Of a stretch of 34,765 nucleotides of DNA, positions 1-8,155 are shown piece after piece. The stretch covers positions 1 to 34,765 of the forward strand of contig JAMCYN010000003.1 of the NCBI GenBank assembly GCA_023474015.1, given 5' to 3'. A model generated the notes under the pieces. It had not been told where the DNA came from. It worked only from the letters and a program-made list of their open reading frames with translations, and ran no database searches. A program made the position numbers and the translations under genes. This DNA is from Armatimonadota bacterium (GTDB lineage: Bacteria > Armatimonadota > UBA5829). The number at the start of each line of letters is the position of its first letter. Position 1 is the stretch's first letter.

Positions 1-1
1 C

Positions 2-103
2 CCATCCAAGCTCATAGAAATCGTCGCAAAACATTCCGCAACTTGGGGTGACAACCTAGACCTGATGCTTCAAAAGCTCAAAGCCATCGAAGAACCACCT
101 TAG
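2..103 (+). CDS. C-terminal end of an unidentified protein (partial)
   Basis: An open frame enters from the left edge and ends at a TAG at 101-103, giving 33 C-terminal residues with a hydrophobic/charged helical look (KLIEIVAKHS near the start, LMLQKLKAIEEPP at the end). It cannot be assigned to a family from so little sequence. It points the same way as mlaE but is separated from it by about 310 bp containing a hairpin and a promoter, so it probably belongs to a different transcription unit. It could also be a chance open stretch. Confidence 0.4.
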   Translation, partial: PSKLIEIVAKHSATWGDNLDLMLQKLKAIEEPP

Positions 104-126
104 GCGCCCCTACAAACGATGCTCCT

Positions 127-163
127 GGTATGCTTCGGGAGGCTTTTTGACCCGAAGCATACC
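127..163. repeat. Perfect 13-bp inverted repeat (hairpin)
   Basis: GGTATGCTTCGGG at 127-139 is the exact reverse complement of 151-163, around an 11-nt loop containing a T-run. It lies just after the end of the upstream partial gene, so it may act as a terminator, although no T-tract follows the stem. The stem core TGCTTCGG recurs as a second hairpin at 16741-16766, which suggests a dispersed repeat. The rest of 104-319 shows no gene. Confidence 0.6.
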
Positions 164-319
164 CGGCGGCTGCGGGAGTTAGTGCCGAAACATAGGACCG
201 ACGCAGCGTCGACCGCATGTTCTACGCAGTGCTTGCATACCAAAACCGAGAATGGGATGAGGCTTACCGGCCAAAGCAATTTACACACAACACTTGACGC
301 TACCTGCAAGTCGAATTGA

Positions 320-349
320 TTGACACTGCCTCGGCTACTCGGTTATACT
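320..349 (+). promoter_or_regulatory. Sigma-70-type promoter for the mla operon
   Basis: TTGACA at 320-325 and TATACT at 344-349 are separated by 18 bp. Transcription would start near 356, leaving a leader of about 59 nt before the mlaE ATG at 415. This argues against translation from the in-frame ATG at 316, which lies upstream of the -35 box. Confidence 0.7.
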
Positions 350-414
350 TACACCGGGCTTGCGGGTGGTTGCGCCGTGGGTTTCAATTGTTAGATACCT
401 CAGCCGGAGTTGCC

Positions 415-1296
415 ATGAGAGAAGACCAGCCGAGTAGACATAGAGGGCGGCCGGCGGATGTGGCCGGTGAAATCCTCCATGAGGTCGGCGACGAACTCGC
501 CGCCGTAGTTTCCGTGCCCGGGGAGCTTACCTACCGCACTCTCACCAAGTTCTTCGAGTTTCTCGGAGACTTCTCCATTCTTTTCGCGCAGACCGCACGG
601 TTTATCGCCAAGGGTGCCGTCGACATTCGGGACACGTTTAATCAGATGGCGTTCATCGGGGTGGCGAGCCTGCCGATCGTGCTGATAACGGTCGCGTTCT
701 CCGGCGCGGTGCTTGCGCTTTATATGGCAAAGCTCGTCGTCGGCTGGGGTATAGGCAGTTATACGGGCGCGGTGGTCGGGTTGTCAATTGTGCGTGAAAT
801 CGGGCCGGTGCTGACGAGCGTTGTGGTCGCCGCCAGATCGGGGAGCGCGATAGGAGCGGAGATCGGCAGCATGAAGGTCACCGAGCAGATAGACGCGCTC
901 AGGTCGCTCGCGGTGAGTCCCGTGCAGTACCTCGTTGTGCCGCGACTTATTGCCGGGGTTGTTATGCTCCCTGTGCTCACGGTCTTCGCGGACGTCGTGG
1001 GCACGGCGGCGGGCTACTCGGTCGCGGTGGTTAACGGCGTCGCGGGTGGCGGTTATCTTAGCAGCCTGAAGACGCAGGTGCTGCCTTACGACGTGGTCAT
1101 GGGCCTGGTCAAGACGATCTTCTTCGGAGTCGTGATAGTGATAGTCGGGTCCCAGCAGGGTCTGCAAACCACCGGCGGAGCCACCGGCGTGGGCAAATCG
1201 ACTACGAACTCCGTGGTGATTTCAATCGTAATAATCTACATATTGAACTTCTTCCTGGCCTATATAATGTTCGGCGGGAAAACGGCGTTCCTGTGA
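415..1296 (+). CDS. mlaE: MlaE-family ABC transporter permease
   Basis: This is the integral inner-membrane permease of an MCE/Mla phospholipid transporter. The 293-aa product carries the MlaE hallmark at about residues 124-165: EIGPVLTSVVVAARSGSAIG followed by GAEIGSMKVTEQIDAL. It has about five hydrophobic spans, including regions near residues 80-105, 170-200 and the C-terminus. The N-terminal tail of about 35 residues is polar. The ATG at 415 is chosen because GGAG at 406-409 precedes it by 5 nt and the promoter at 320-349 lies upstream; a longer in-frame version from 316 is unlikely. The stop codon overlaps the GTG start of mlaF by 4 nt, implying translational coupling. In the known complex, MlaE dimerises and binds two MlaF ATPases and an MlaD hexamer. 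Confidence 0.92.
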   Translation: MREDQPSRHRGRPADVAGEILHEVGDELAAVVSVPGELTYRTLTKFFEFLGDFSILFAQTARFIAKGAVDIRDTFNQMAFIGVASLPIVLITVAFSGAVLALYMAKLVVGWGIGSYTGAVVGLSIVREIGPVLTSVVVAARSGSAIGAEIGSMKVTEQIDALRSLAVSPVQYLVVPRLIAGVVMLPVLTVFADVVGTAAGYSVAVVNGVAGGGYLSSLKTQVLPYDVVMGLVKTIFFGVVIVIVGSQQGLQTTGGATGVGKSTTNSVVISIVIIYILNFFLAYIMFGGKTAFL

Positions 1297-2042
1297 TATC
1301 GGCGATACAGCTTACATACAGAGTCAGCGGCGTAACGATCTTGCGCCGGTTGGACTTGCAGGTGGAGAAGGGCGAAACGCTCGCCGTGATGGGCATGTCC
1401 GGCGCGGGCAAAAGCACACTTCTGAAGTGCGTGGCGGGGCTGCTCCGGCCCTCCGGTGGACAGATACTGATGGATGGTGTCGATATCGCGCGGATGAGGG
1501 AGAGCGAACTCGACCGCATCCGGCGCAGGATCGGGATGGTGTTTCAATACGCGGCGCTGTTCGACTCGCTGACGGTTTACGAGAATGTCGCGTTCGGGCT
1601 TCGCAGGCACGCAAACCTGACTGAGAGCCAGATGGCCGAAGTCGTTAAGCACAAGCTCTCGATGGTCGGCCTGCCTCGGACGGAAAGCCTGATGCCCGCG
1701 GAACTCTCGGGCGGCATGCAGAAGAGGGTCGGCCTGGCGCGAGCGCTTGCCCTTGAGCCGGAGATCGTTCTGTATGATGAGCCGACGGCCGGGCTTGATC
1801 CGATAACCGCCGCGACCATCGCGGAACTCATCGTCAAGACCAGGGACGAACTGGGCGTGACCTCGGTGCTTGTCTCGCACGACATACCGACGATCAAACG
1901 GGTGTCGAACCGCATCGCGATGCTCCATCGTGGCAAGATCATCGCGCTTGGGACGGTCGAGGAGATGGAGAAGAGCGAAGACCCGTCGGTGAGGCAGTTC
2001 ATGGAAGGATCGGTCGAGGGTCCGATCCAGATTACAGAGTAA
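1293..2042 (+). CDS. mlaF: MlaF-family ABC transporter ATP-binding protein
   Basis: This is the cytoplasmic ATPase that powers the MlaE permease. All ABC motifs are visible in the 249-aa product: Walker A GMSGAGKST at residues 34-42, Q-loop near Q85, signature LSGGM at 138-142, Walker B ending YDEP at 161-164, and the switch histidine H196 in VSHD. Length is normal for the family. It starts with GTG at 1293, overlapping the mlaE stop (GTGA), and its TAA shares one base with the ATG of mlaD, so the three genes form one tightly coupled operon. The MlaF assignment rests on the neighbours as much as on sequence, because ABC ATPases resemble one another. Confidence 0.93.
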   Translation: MISAIQLTYRVSGVTILRRLDLQVEKGETLAVMGMSGAGKSTLLKCVAGLLRPSGGQILMDGVDIARMRESELDRIRRRIGMVFQYAALFDSLTVYENVAFGLRRHANLTESQMAEVVKHKLSMVGLPRTESLMPAELSGGMQKRVGLARALALEPEIVLYDEPTAGLDPITAATIAELIVKTRDELGVTSVLVSHDIPTIKRVSNRIAMLHRGKIIALGTVEEMEKSEDPSVRQFMEGSVEGPIQITE

Positions 2043-3484
2043 TGAGACTACGGAACGAAGCAAAAGTAGGCTTGATAGTGTTCGGCGCGTTTGTGGCGCT
2101 GATTGCCATCTACTGGTTCCTGGGGGGCTTCAGCCTCAGGGCATCCAGTTACCCGGTTTACGCCATCTTCCCCGATGCGCAGAAACTGGATAAGGGCGCG
2201 GATGTGCGCATGGCCGGGGTCAAGGTCGGGGTGGTGTCGAGTATCAGCCTTACCAAGGGCAGCCGGGCACGCGTGGACATGCTGATCTGGAACGACAGCG
2301 CCATCCCCAGCAACTCTGTTGCGCGCATCACGACCGGCGGGTTCATCGGAGACAACTACGTCGAGATCATCCCCGGATCGAGCAAAAAGCGCTTGCGGAG
2401 CGGAGATCAAATCGCCGGAAGGCAGATGGTGCAATATGACCAATTGATGCAGAGCGCGGGTGATCTGTTGGGCGAACTGCACACCACGGCGAAGTCGATC
2501 AACCAGCTGCTGGGCGACAAGGAAATGATCGCGTCGATCAAGGGCACGGTGGCCGATCTGAAGAAATCGGCGGACGCGGCGTCGGAGCTTATCGCCTCCG
2601 CTCAGAGTATGGTCGCGAAAGCGTCGCCCGCGGTTCAGGACGCGTTCGACAATCTGGCGGCCGCGACGGGCAACGCCGTGAAGGTCAGCAACGAGATTGA
2701 GCGAATGATCGCCGAGGACGCGCGGCCAAATGTGCAGGCCATAATGATCCAGGCGCGTGAGGCGACCGCGGGTCTGAATGAGTCGATAGGGCAGGCGCGG
2801 GACCTGATCGCCTCATTCAAGGACACCTCCGACAAGCTGGCCCAGACCATGACCAAAGTGGATGCGACCGCCGACCAGGCCCAGCAGACGATGTCCAAGC
2901 TCAATGAAGCGGCCGGCGGGGTCAGAGACCTTGCGACAGACAAGGAGCTTCAGTGCAACCTGAAAGTCACGATGAAGAATGCCGCCGAGGTGAGCGAGAA
3001 AGCAAACGAATTGCTGGACAAGCTCAACAGGAGGTTCGGGGGCGTCCCCGCCGGCCCGTCGCCGGAGAAAAAGGCCGCTATACCGGATTATGGTATCAGC
3101 GGAGATGCGCTCTGGAAGACGAGCGACGGAGGGGCCCGAGTCGATGCCAATTATACGTTTTCCGGTCTCGATGATTCATTCTATCGCTTGGGGCTCTTTG
3201 ACGTGGGGAATTCCGCGAAGGTGAACCTGCAAGGCGGACAAATCCTCAACAGGTTGAACGCTCTCCGATATGGCCTTTACGCTTCCAAGCTCGGCATAGG
3301 TTACGACCGGCGCATATTGAGCAACTTCCGCATATCGGCGGATTTGTTTGGCATTCAGGATCCGGAGATCGAGCTGCGCGGCATATTGGGAATAGCCGGG
3401 CCGTTTAATCTGTACGCAGGTGTCAATACCGTGTTCGATGGCGGCCACAGTGATGTCCTGGTGGGCGTGCATTACGTAAAATAA
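2042..3484 (+). CDS. mlaD: MCE-domain protein (MlaD-like) with predicted C-terminal outer-membrane barrel
   Basis: This is the substrate-binding MCE subunit of the Mla transporter. The 480-aa product has an N-terminal membrane helix (about residues 9-27) and one MCE domain (about 36-115, including VRMAGVKVGVV and the GGFIGDNYVEI segment). A long Ala/Lys/Asp-rich helical region follows (about 135-330). The tail (about 345-480) is rich in alternating hydrophobic strands with Tyr, Phe and Gly, ending VLVGVHYVK. E. coli MlaD is only about 180 aa and lacks the helical and strand-rich parts. The layout matches the self-contained trans-envelope MlaD described from the diderm Firmicute Veillonella, in which one protein spans from inner membrane to outer-membrane barrel. 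No mlaA, mlaB or mlaC follows. The barrel is inferred from the strand pattern. Confidence 0.88.
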   Translation: MRLRNEAKVGLIVFGAFVALIAIYWFLGGFSLRASSYPVYAIFPDAQKLDKGADVRMAGVKVGVVSSISLTKGSRARVDMLIWNDSAIPSNSVARITTGGFIGDNYVEIIPGSSKKRLRSGDQIAGRQMVQYDQLMQSAGDLLGELHTTAKSINQLLGDKEMIASIKGTVADLKKSADAASELIASAQSMVAKASPAVQDAFDNLAAATGNAVKVSNEIERMIAEDARPNVQAIMIQAREATAGLNESIGQARDLIASFKDTSDKLAQTMTKVDATADQAQQTMSKLNEAAGGVRDLATDKELQCNLKVTMKNAAEVSEKANELLDKLNRRFGGVPAGPSPEKKAAIPDYGISGDALWKTSDGGARVDANYTFSGLDDSFYRLGLFDVGNSAKVNLQGGQILNRLNALRYGLYASKLGIGYDRRILSNFRISADLFGIQDPEIELRGILGIAGPFNLYAGVNTVFDGGHSDVLVGVHYVK

Positions 3485-3488
3485 GTCA

Positions 3489-3573
3489 ATGAAGAATGAT
3501 GGATGCAGAATGCAGAATGGCACGGACCTGTCAATTGCAGGTCATTCTGCAATCTGCATTCTGCATTCTTCAT
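3489..3573. repeat. Heptamer-repeat palindrome, site A (two arms)
   Basis: The left arm (3489-3519) is four 7-mers plus ATG: ATGAAGA, ATGATGG, ATGCAGA, ATGCAGA. The right arm (3543-3573) is its near-complete reverse complement (about 28 of 31 bases pair). The loop is 23 nt. The element fills the gap between mlaD and rplI and could form a long hairpin that ends mlaD transcripts. Confidence 0.85.
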
Positions 3574-3608
3574 TTTCACTATGCGTTTTTCAGAAGGAGA
3601 TGCTGTAA

Positions 3609-4058
3609 ATGAAAGTTATCCTTACCCAAGACGTCAAGGAAGTGGGCAAGGCTGGGGAATTGGTCAATGTGGCTGAGGGGCACGCTCGCAACTTCCTCCT
3701 GCCACGCAAGCTCGCCGTTATCGCGGGTGAAGGCGCGATGAAGGACCTTGATAGCAAGAAGAAGATGATTCAGGCCAAAGCTGATAATCTCCTGGCCGAG
3801 GCCAGGGCGACTGCGGAGAGGCTCAATAATCTCAAGGTCATCATCAAGGCTAAGGCAGGTTCGGGCACGAGGCTTTACGGCTCGGTCACCAACCAGGAAA
3901 TCGCCGACGCCCTGAAGTCGCAGCATCACATAATCATCGACAAGCGCAAGATTCACATGACTGAGCCGATCAAAAACGTGGGAACGTTCGAGGTGCCGGT
4001 CAAGCTGCATCACGATGTGAGTGCGAATATACATGTGGAGGTCGTGGGACAGGAGTAA
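3609..4058 (+). CDS. rplI: 50S ribosomal protein L9
   Basis: L9 is a two-domain large-subunit protein that binds 23S rRNA near the L1 stalk and helps reading-frame fidelity. The 149-aa product has the standard N-terminal domain (MKVILTQDVKEVGKAGELV, then a GHARNFLLPRKLA segment), the long connecting helix (about residues 45-75) and the C-terminal domain with the GTRLYGSVTNQEIADAL motif. Length is typical. A strong AAGGAG at 3594-3599 precedes the ATG at 3609. It stands next to dnaB, as in many bacteria, but the usual rpsF-ssb-rpsR genes do not precede it here; the Mla operon does. Confidence 0.97.
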   Translation: MKVILTQDVKEVGKAGELVNVAEGHARNFLLPRKLAVIAGEGAMKDLDSKKKMIQAKADNLLAEARATAERLNNLKVIIKAKAGSGTRLYGSVTNQEIADALKSQHHIIIDKRKIHMTEPIKNVGTFEVPVKLHHDVSANIHVEVVGQE

Positions 4059-4062
4059 GATA

Positions 4063-4138
4063 ATGCAGAATGATGAATGCAGAATGCAGAATGGACGGGA
4101 CTTCCCTCATTCTGCATTCTGCACTCTGCATTCTGCAT
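4063..4138. repeat. Heptamer-repeat palindrome, site B (two arms)
   Basis: The left arm (4063-4093) reads ATGCAGA, ATGATGA, ATGCAGA, ATGCAGA, ATG. The right arm (4108-4138) is its near-perfect reverse complement; the loop is 14 nt. It sits between rplI and dnaB. It is responsible for an open extension upstream of dnaB that is unlikely to be real protein. Confidence 0.88.
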
Positions 4139-4154
4139 TAAAGCCCACCGCACC

Positions 4155-5558
4155 ATGGAAAGACTAGCTTCAGCCATAGATAAGGTCCCGCCGCAGAACC
4201 TGGAGGCGGAGCAATCGACCCTGGGCTCGATGATGATCGAGAGAATGGCTCTTGAGAAGGGGCTGGAGATGCTCAGAGCCGAGGATTTTTATCGCCCCAA
4301 TCATCAGGAGATTTTCGACGCGCTCACGTCTCTTTCGGAGCGCGACGAGCCGGCAGACCTTATTACACTCCAGGAAGAGCTGCGTAAGCGCGGCAGGCTG
4401 GAGGACTGCGGGGGCACCGAGTATCTGATGGCGCTGGCCGATGCCGTCCCGACGGCGGCGAATGTCGAGCACTACGCGAAGATAGTCGAGCAGAAATCGA
4501 TATTGCGCAAGCTCATCGCGGCGGGGACCGAAATCATAGGGATGGCTCAGCACGAGGACGAGGAAGTCGATGTCATCACCGACCGCGCGGAGCGGCTGAT
4601 CTTCGGAGTGGCGCAGCGCAGGCTCGGCGAGTATTTCCGCCCCATCACGCCGCTCGTAATGCAGACCTGGGAATGGATCGATAGGCGCTACCATGATAAG
4701 GGCGAGGCGTCCGGCGTCGCCACGGGCTACACTCGGCTCGACCACATGACCTCCGGGCTTCAGCCGGGCGACTTTGTGATAATCGCAGCCCGGCCATCCA
4801 TGGGCAAGACCGCGCTGGCGCTTAATATCGCGACGAATGCGGCATTGAAATCCAAGCAGACGGTCGCGCTGTTCAGCATCGAAATGTCGGCTGAGCAGCT
4901 TGTCCAAAGAATGGTCTGCTCGCAGGCGCGGGCGAATGCGCACAGGTTGCGAACGGGTTACTTCCAGGACGCTGAATGGGACCGCCTGGCGAAAGCGTCG
5001 AGCGAGCTTTGGGACGCGCCGATGTATATCGACGACACCACCGACCTGACCGCGCTCGCGATGCGCGCCAAGTGCCGGAGGCTCAAGGCCGAGCACGGCC
5101 TGGGGCTGGTGGTTGTGGACTATCTCCAGCTTATGCGCTCCAACCGGAACATCGAGAACCGCGTGCAGGAAATCTCCGAGATCGCCCGGAGTCTCAAGAG
5201 CCTTGGGCGCGAGCTGAAGGTGCCGGTGATCGCGCTGTCGCAGTTGAGCCGCGCGGTTGAGCGGAGGGAGGACAAGCGCCCGATGCTTTCGGACCTTCGT
5301 GAATCCGGTTCCATTGAGGCCGAGGCGGACATGGTAATGCTGCTGTTCAGGCCGGAGTATTATGTCGTGCGGGAAGTGGAGGATACGGCGTCGGTCTCGG
5401 GTGAGGACGGCTCCGCGTTCGACCCGGACAAGAAGCCCGAAACGACGGAAATCATCATAGCCAAGCATCGAAACGGCCCGACTGGGACGGTCAAGCTCGG
5501 GTTCATAAGGGAGTTCGCTTCGTTCGTGAACCTGGACGTGGAACACAACGAATTTTAG
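4155..5558 (+). CDS. dnaB: Replicative DNA helicase DnaB
   Basis: DnaB is the hexameric ATP-driven helicase at the replication fork. The product from ATG 4155 is 467 aa, normal for the family. It has an N-terminal DnaB domain (VPPQNLEAEQSTLGSMM near residue 12) and a RecA-like C-terminal domain. Walker A ARPSMGKTAL is at about 212-221, Walker B is VVVDYLQLM, and the conserved SQLSRAVERR and DLRESGSIEAEADMV stretches are present. The frame stays open up to 4077, but that part is encoded by the heptamer palindrome and contains no DnaB sequence, so the ATG at 4155 is preferred. No strong ribosome-binding site is seen upstream, so the exact start is less certain than the identity. No intein or frameshift is visible. 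Confidence 0.96.
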   Translation: MERLASAIDKVPPQNLEAEQSTLGSMMIERMALEKGLEMLRAEDFYRPNHQEIFDALTSLSERDEPADLITLQEELRKRGRLEDCGGTEYLMALADAVPTAANVEHYAKIVEQKSILRKLIAAGTEIIGMAQHEDEEVDVITDRAERLIFGVAQRRLGEYFRPITPLVMQTWEWIDRRYHDKGEASGVATGYTRLDHMTSGLQPGDFVIIAARPSMGKTALALNIATNAALKSKQTVALFSIEMSAEQLVQRMVCSQARANAHRLRTGYFQDAEWDRLAKASSELWDAPMYIDDTTDLTALAMRAKCRRLKAEHGLGLVVVDYLQLMRSNRNIENRVQEISEIARSLKSLGRELKVPVIALSQLSRAVERREDKRPMLSDLRESGSIEAEADMVMLLFRPEYYVVREVEDTASVSGEDGSAFDPDKKPETTEIIIAKHRNGPTGTVKLGFIREFASFVNLDVEHNEF

Positions 5559-5584
5559 ATTTTGGATTTTGGATTGCGGATTGG
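5559..5584. repeat. Heptamer repeat, single arm (ATTTTGG/ATTGCGG)
   Basis: Consecutive 7-mers ATTTTGG, ATTTTGG, ATTGCGG and ATTGGTG begin right after the dnaB stop. Only one arm is present. The repeat abuts the start region of the nucleotidyltransferase gene and keeps its frame open upstream of the likely true start. Confidence 0.7.
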
Positions 5585-5588
5585 TGGC

Positions 5589-5936
5589 ATGCGCAAGCTC
5601 AGTAGAGTCAGAAAACTAAGTGAAAGGGACAGACAGCTGCTCATAGACGTAAAGGACGTTGTGATGCGGTTCGTGCCTGACGCGGAGGTCGTGCTGTACG
5701 GGTCCGTGGCGAGGGGGACCGCGACGCCAGAGTCGGATTATGACATAGTGGTGATCACTGGCAGTAAGCTCTCGTCCTGCGAAGAAAGGGAACTCGACGG
5801 AGCCGTGTACAGACTCCAATTGGAGAGAGAGGTCGTCTTGTCGCTGATGGTGTACTCGCGAGAGGAATGGCAGCGCCCGATGTTACGATGCTCGCCGTAT
5901 CGGAAGAGTGTTGCGAAGGATGGTATTGTTATATGA
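5589..5936 (+). CDS. MNT-type nucleotidyltransferase (HEPN/MNT pair)
   Basis: This is a minimal nucleotidyltransferase of the DNA polymerase beta superfamily, of the kind paired with HEPN proteins. The product from ATG 5589 is 115 aa. It shows the GSxARGxxxxxSDxD signature (YGSVARGTATPESDYDIVV, about residues 37-55), with metal-binding Asp50 and Asp52. In characterised MntA/HepT systems such enzymes act as antitoxins by adding AMP to the HEPN partner. Here the stop (TGA 5934-5936) overlaps the ATG of the HEPN gene (5933) by 4 nt, supporting co-translation. The start could be a few codons further upstream, but that part comes from the heptamer repeat. Substrate and true role are not shown by the sequence. 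Confidence 0.8.
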   Translation: MRKLSRVRKLSERDRQLLIDVKDVVMRFVPDAEVVLYGSVARGTATPESDYDIVVITGSKLSSCEERELDGAVYRLQLEREVVLSLMVYSREEWQRPMLRCSPYRKSVAKDGIVI

Positions 5937-6336
5937 AGCAAGAGGACCTGGAGTATATAGGGCATCGGGTGTCCCGGGCATGGGAAACTCTTGCGGAGGC
6001 TGAAGCTCTTTTCAAAGGTGGTTTTACAATCGGCGTGGTCAACAGGCTGTATTACGCCTGCTTCTATGCTGTTTCCGCGCCCTGCTGGCCGAAGGCCACT
6101 CCAGTTCCAAGCACAGCGGAGTCATGTCTCTTTTCGACAGACTCTGGATCAAGCCCCGCCGGCTGCCCGCGGAATCTGGAGAGTTCTACCACCTGCTGTT
6201 TGAAAAGCGACAGAAGGGCGATTACGAAGACGTCCTGTCATTCAGTAAAGCCGACTTAGAGACGTGGCTGAGCCAAGCCGGATTGTTTATTGAGCAGGCT
6301 GCCGCTTGGCTTCAGGAAAATATCAAGCCTGACTGA
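5933..6336 (+). pseudogene. HEPN-domain protein, frameshifted
   Basis: This is the partner of the MNT gene. The first part (from ATG 5933) reads as a HEPN protein up to NRLYYACFYAVSA (near residue 50), then runs off into unrelated residues. In another frame the HEPN pattern continues at once, with a LLAEGHSSSKHSGVMSLF segment, LLFEKRQKGDY and a helical tail, ending at TGA 6334-6336. The break lies around 6075-6085, where GCGCC occurs in a context expecting GCC. A 2-nt GC duplication, or loss of 1 nt, would explain it. Joined, the protein would be about 133 aa, a normal HEPN length. Either the toxin-like partner is inactivated or this is a sequencing/assembly error. It ends 13 nt before purD. 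Confidence 0.75.
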
Positions 6337-6349
6337 CCCGGAGGACTCA

Positions 6350-7627
6350 TTGAAACTTCTCATCATCGGAAGCGGCGGGCGGGAGCATACGCTCGCGTGG
6401 AAGTTGGCGCAGAGTGACAAGGTAAAGAAGCTCTACGCCTGGCCCGGCAATGCGGGGATCGGCGCGATTGCCGAGAGGGTCGGCGGCAGCGTGATGGATA
6501 TCAAGGGCATAGCCGACTTCGCCGAGCAGGAATTGATTGACCTGACAGTCGTCGGGCCGGAGTCGCCGCTGATCGTAGGGCTTGCCGACGAGATCGAGAA
6601 GCGCGGCCTCAAGGTCTACGGGCCGAACAGGGAAGCTGCGCAGATGGAGGGGAGCAAGGTCTTCGCCAAGCGGCTGATGCTCGATAACGGCATCCCGACG
6701 GCGGACTGCGAGGTCTTCGACGACCCGGCCAAGGCGAGCGCCTACATCGAATCTGTCGCATCCAAGAGCAATGATCCTATCGTGGTTAAGGCCGATGGTG
6801 AGGCGGCGGGCAAGGGCGTGTTTGTCAGCAAGACCAAGGACGATGCTCTGCAGGCCGTGGATGTAATTATGAACCAGAGAGCCTTCGGCGCGTCCGGGAA
6901 CCGGTTGGTTGTGGAAGAGTTTTTGGACGGCCCCGAGGCGTCGTTTATGTGCTTTGTCGACGGCGAAACGTTTGTGCCGATGGTCCCCGCGCAGGACTAC
7001 AAGCGGGCCTATGATAACGACGAGGGTCCCAATACCGGCGGGATGGGGTGCTATGCCCCGGTTCCGGTTGTGACCGACGCAGTGAATAATATTGTCAAGG
7101 ATTCGGTCGTCAAGCCTACACTCAAAGCGCTCAAGAAGATGGGAATTCATTACCGCGGCGTGCTGTATGTCGGCTTGGCGCTTACCAGCAAAGGGCCGAA
7201 GGTAGTCGAGTTCAATGCCCGTTTCGGCGACCCTGAGACACAGGTCGTGCTGCCGCTGTTGCAGTCGGATTTGGTCGATATTATGCTTGCTTCGATTAAT
7301 GGAAAGCTCGACACGGCGGGCGTTAGCTGGTACAATAGGAATGCCTTGTGCGTCGTGATGGCCTCCGGCGGCTATCCCGGCGGCTACCAAAAGGGCAAGG
7401 TCATCACCGGCATCGATGAAGCGGAAAAAGCCGGGGTGATGGTTTTCCACGCGGGAACGGAAGTTGAGGACAACAACGTCGTCACATCCGGCGGTCGGGT
7501 GCTGGGAGTGACGGCGGTTAATGATACGTACGAGGATTGCATTCGCACTGCCTACACCGGAGTGGGCAAGATTAACTTTGCGGCGGCGCATTTCAGACAC
7601 GATATCGGAGCCAGACTCATCAAATGA
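6350..7627 (+). CDS. purD: Phosphoribosylamine-glycine ligase (GAR synthetase)
   Basis: PurD joins phosphoribosylamine and glycine with ATP to make GAR, the second step of purine synthesis. The 425-aa product is full length. It begins [18 protein letters not shown], has the ATP-grasp core ([13 protein letters not shown], then [13 protein letters not shown]) and the [12 protein letters not shown] loop, and ends the catalytic domain with [19 protein letters not shown]. The start is TTG at 6350, with GGAGG at 6340-6344 five bases upstream; no ATG fits the family's beginning. Its stop overlaps the purE ATG by 4 nt, so the two are coupled. It begins directly behind the HEPN/MNT pair. Confidence 0.96.
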   Translation: MKLLIIGSGGREHTLAWKLAQSDKVKKLYAWPGNAGIGAIAERVGGSVMDIKGIADFAEQELIDLTVVGPESPLIVGLADEIEKRGLKVYGPNREAAQMEGSKVFAKRLMLDNGIPTADCEVFDDPAKASAYIESVASKSNDPIVVKADGEAAGKGVFVSKTKDDALQAVDVIMNQRAFGASGNRLVVEEFLDGPEASFMCFVDGETFVPMVPAQDYKRAYDNDEGPNTGGMGCYAPVPVVTDAVNNIVKDSVVKPTLKALKKMGIHYRGVLYVGLALTSKGPKVVEFNARFGDPETQVVLPLLQSDLVDIMLASINGKLDTAGVSWYNRNALCVVMASGGYPGGYQKGKVITGIDEAEKAGVMVFHAGTEVEDNNVVTSGGRVLGVTAVNDTYEDCIRTAYTGVGKINFAAAHFRHDIGARLIK

Positions 7628-8097
7628 CCGGAAAAGTAGCCATCGTAATGGGCAGTAAGTCCGACGCCGAGATCATGCGGGGCGCGTCGGATATCCTCAC
7701 TCAGTTCGGCATCGAAAGCCAGACGTTTGTCATCTCAGCTCACAGGACTCCACAGGCGGCGTTCGAGTTCGCCACCACGGCCGAAGACAACGGCTTTGAG
7801 GTGATCATCGCGGGCGCGGGCGGCGCGGCGCATTTGCCGGGCGTGCTCGCCGGCCTCACTCCACTACCCGTGATCGGTGTCCCAGTCAAGTCGGCGGCCT
7901 TGAGCGGCCTGGACTCGCTTCTGGCGATAGTCCAAATGCCCTCGGGCGTGCCGGTAGCGACGGTGGCGATAGATGGCGCGAAGAACGCTGGAATTCTCGC
8001 GGCGCAGATTTTGAGCGTGAAGTATCCCAAGGTGCGGGAGGCTGTGAGGGAGCATAAGGCGAAGCTGGCGGGGGCAGGAGCTGTTCAGGTTTCCTGA
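7624..8097 (+). CDS. purE: N5-carboxyaminoimidazole ribonucleotide mutase
   Basis: PurE converts N5-CAIR to CAIR. The 157-aa protein has the class I signature motifs: GSKSD at residues 10-14, SAHRTP at 38-43 with catalytic His40, the [12 protein letters not shown] loop and the [11 protein letters not shown] strand. Class I enzymes normally work with PurK, which supplies N5-CAIR; no purK is in this window, so it must lie elsewhere if the pathway is complete. The gene overlaps the purD stop (ATGA). It is followed by a 210-bp spacer of hairpins before purB. Confidence 0.95.
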   Translation: MTGKVAIVMGSKSDAEIMRGASDILTQFGIESQTFVISAHRTPQAAFEFATTAEDNGFEVIIAGAGGAAHLPGVLAGLTPLPVIGVPVKSAALSGLDSLLAIVQMPSGVPVATVAIDGAKNAGILAAQILSVKYPKVREAVREHKAKLAGAGAVQVS

Positions 8098-8155
8098 ACC
8101 GCTGAGACGCTGAATGATATGAAACGCTGAAGGGAAGGGAGCGCGCCTTTCCGTT

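Noticed and set aside
316..414. N-terminal extension of mlaE from an ATG at 316
   Set aside because: The ATG lies upstream of the promoter -35 box, and the ATG at 415 has a well-placed GGAG.
3489..4138. Tandem repeats considered as a CRISPR array
   Set aside because: Units are only 7 bp and contiguous, without spacers; no cas genes are present.
4077..4154. N-terminal extension of dnaB from an ATG at 4077
   Set aside because: This part is encoded by the heptamer palindrome and shows no DnaB-like sequence.
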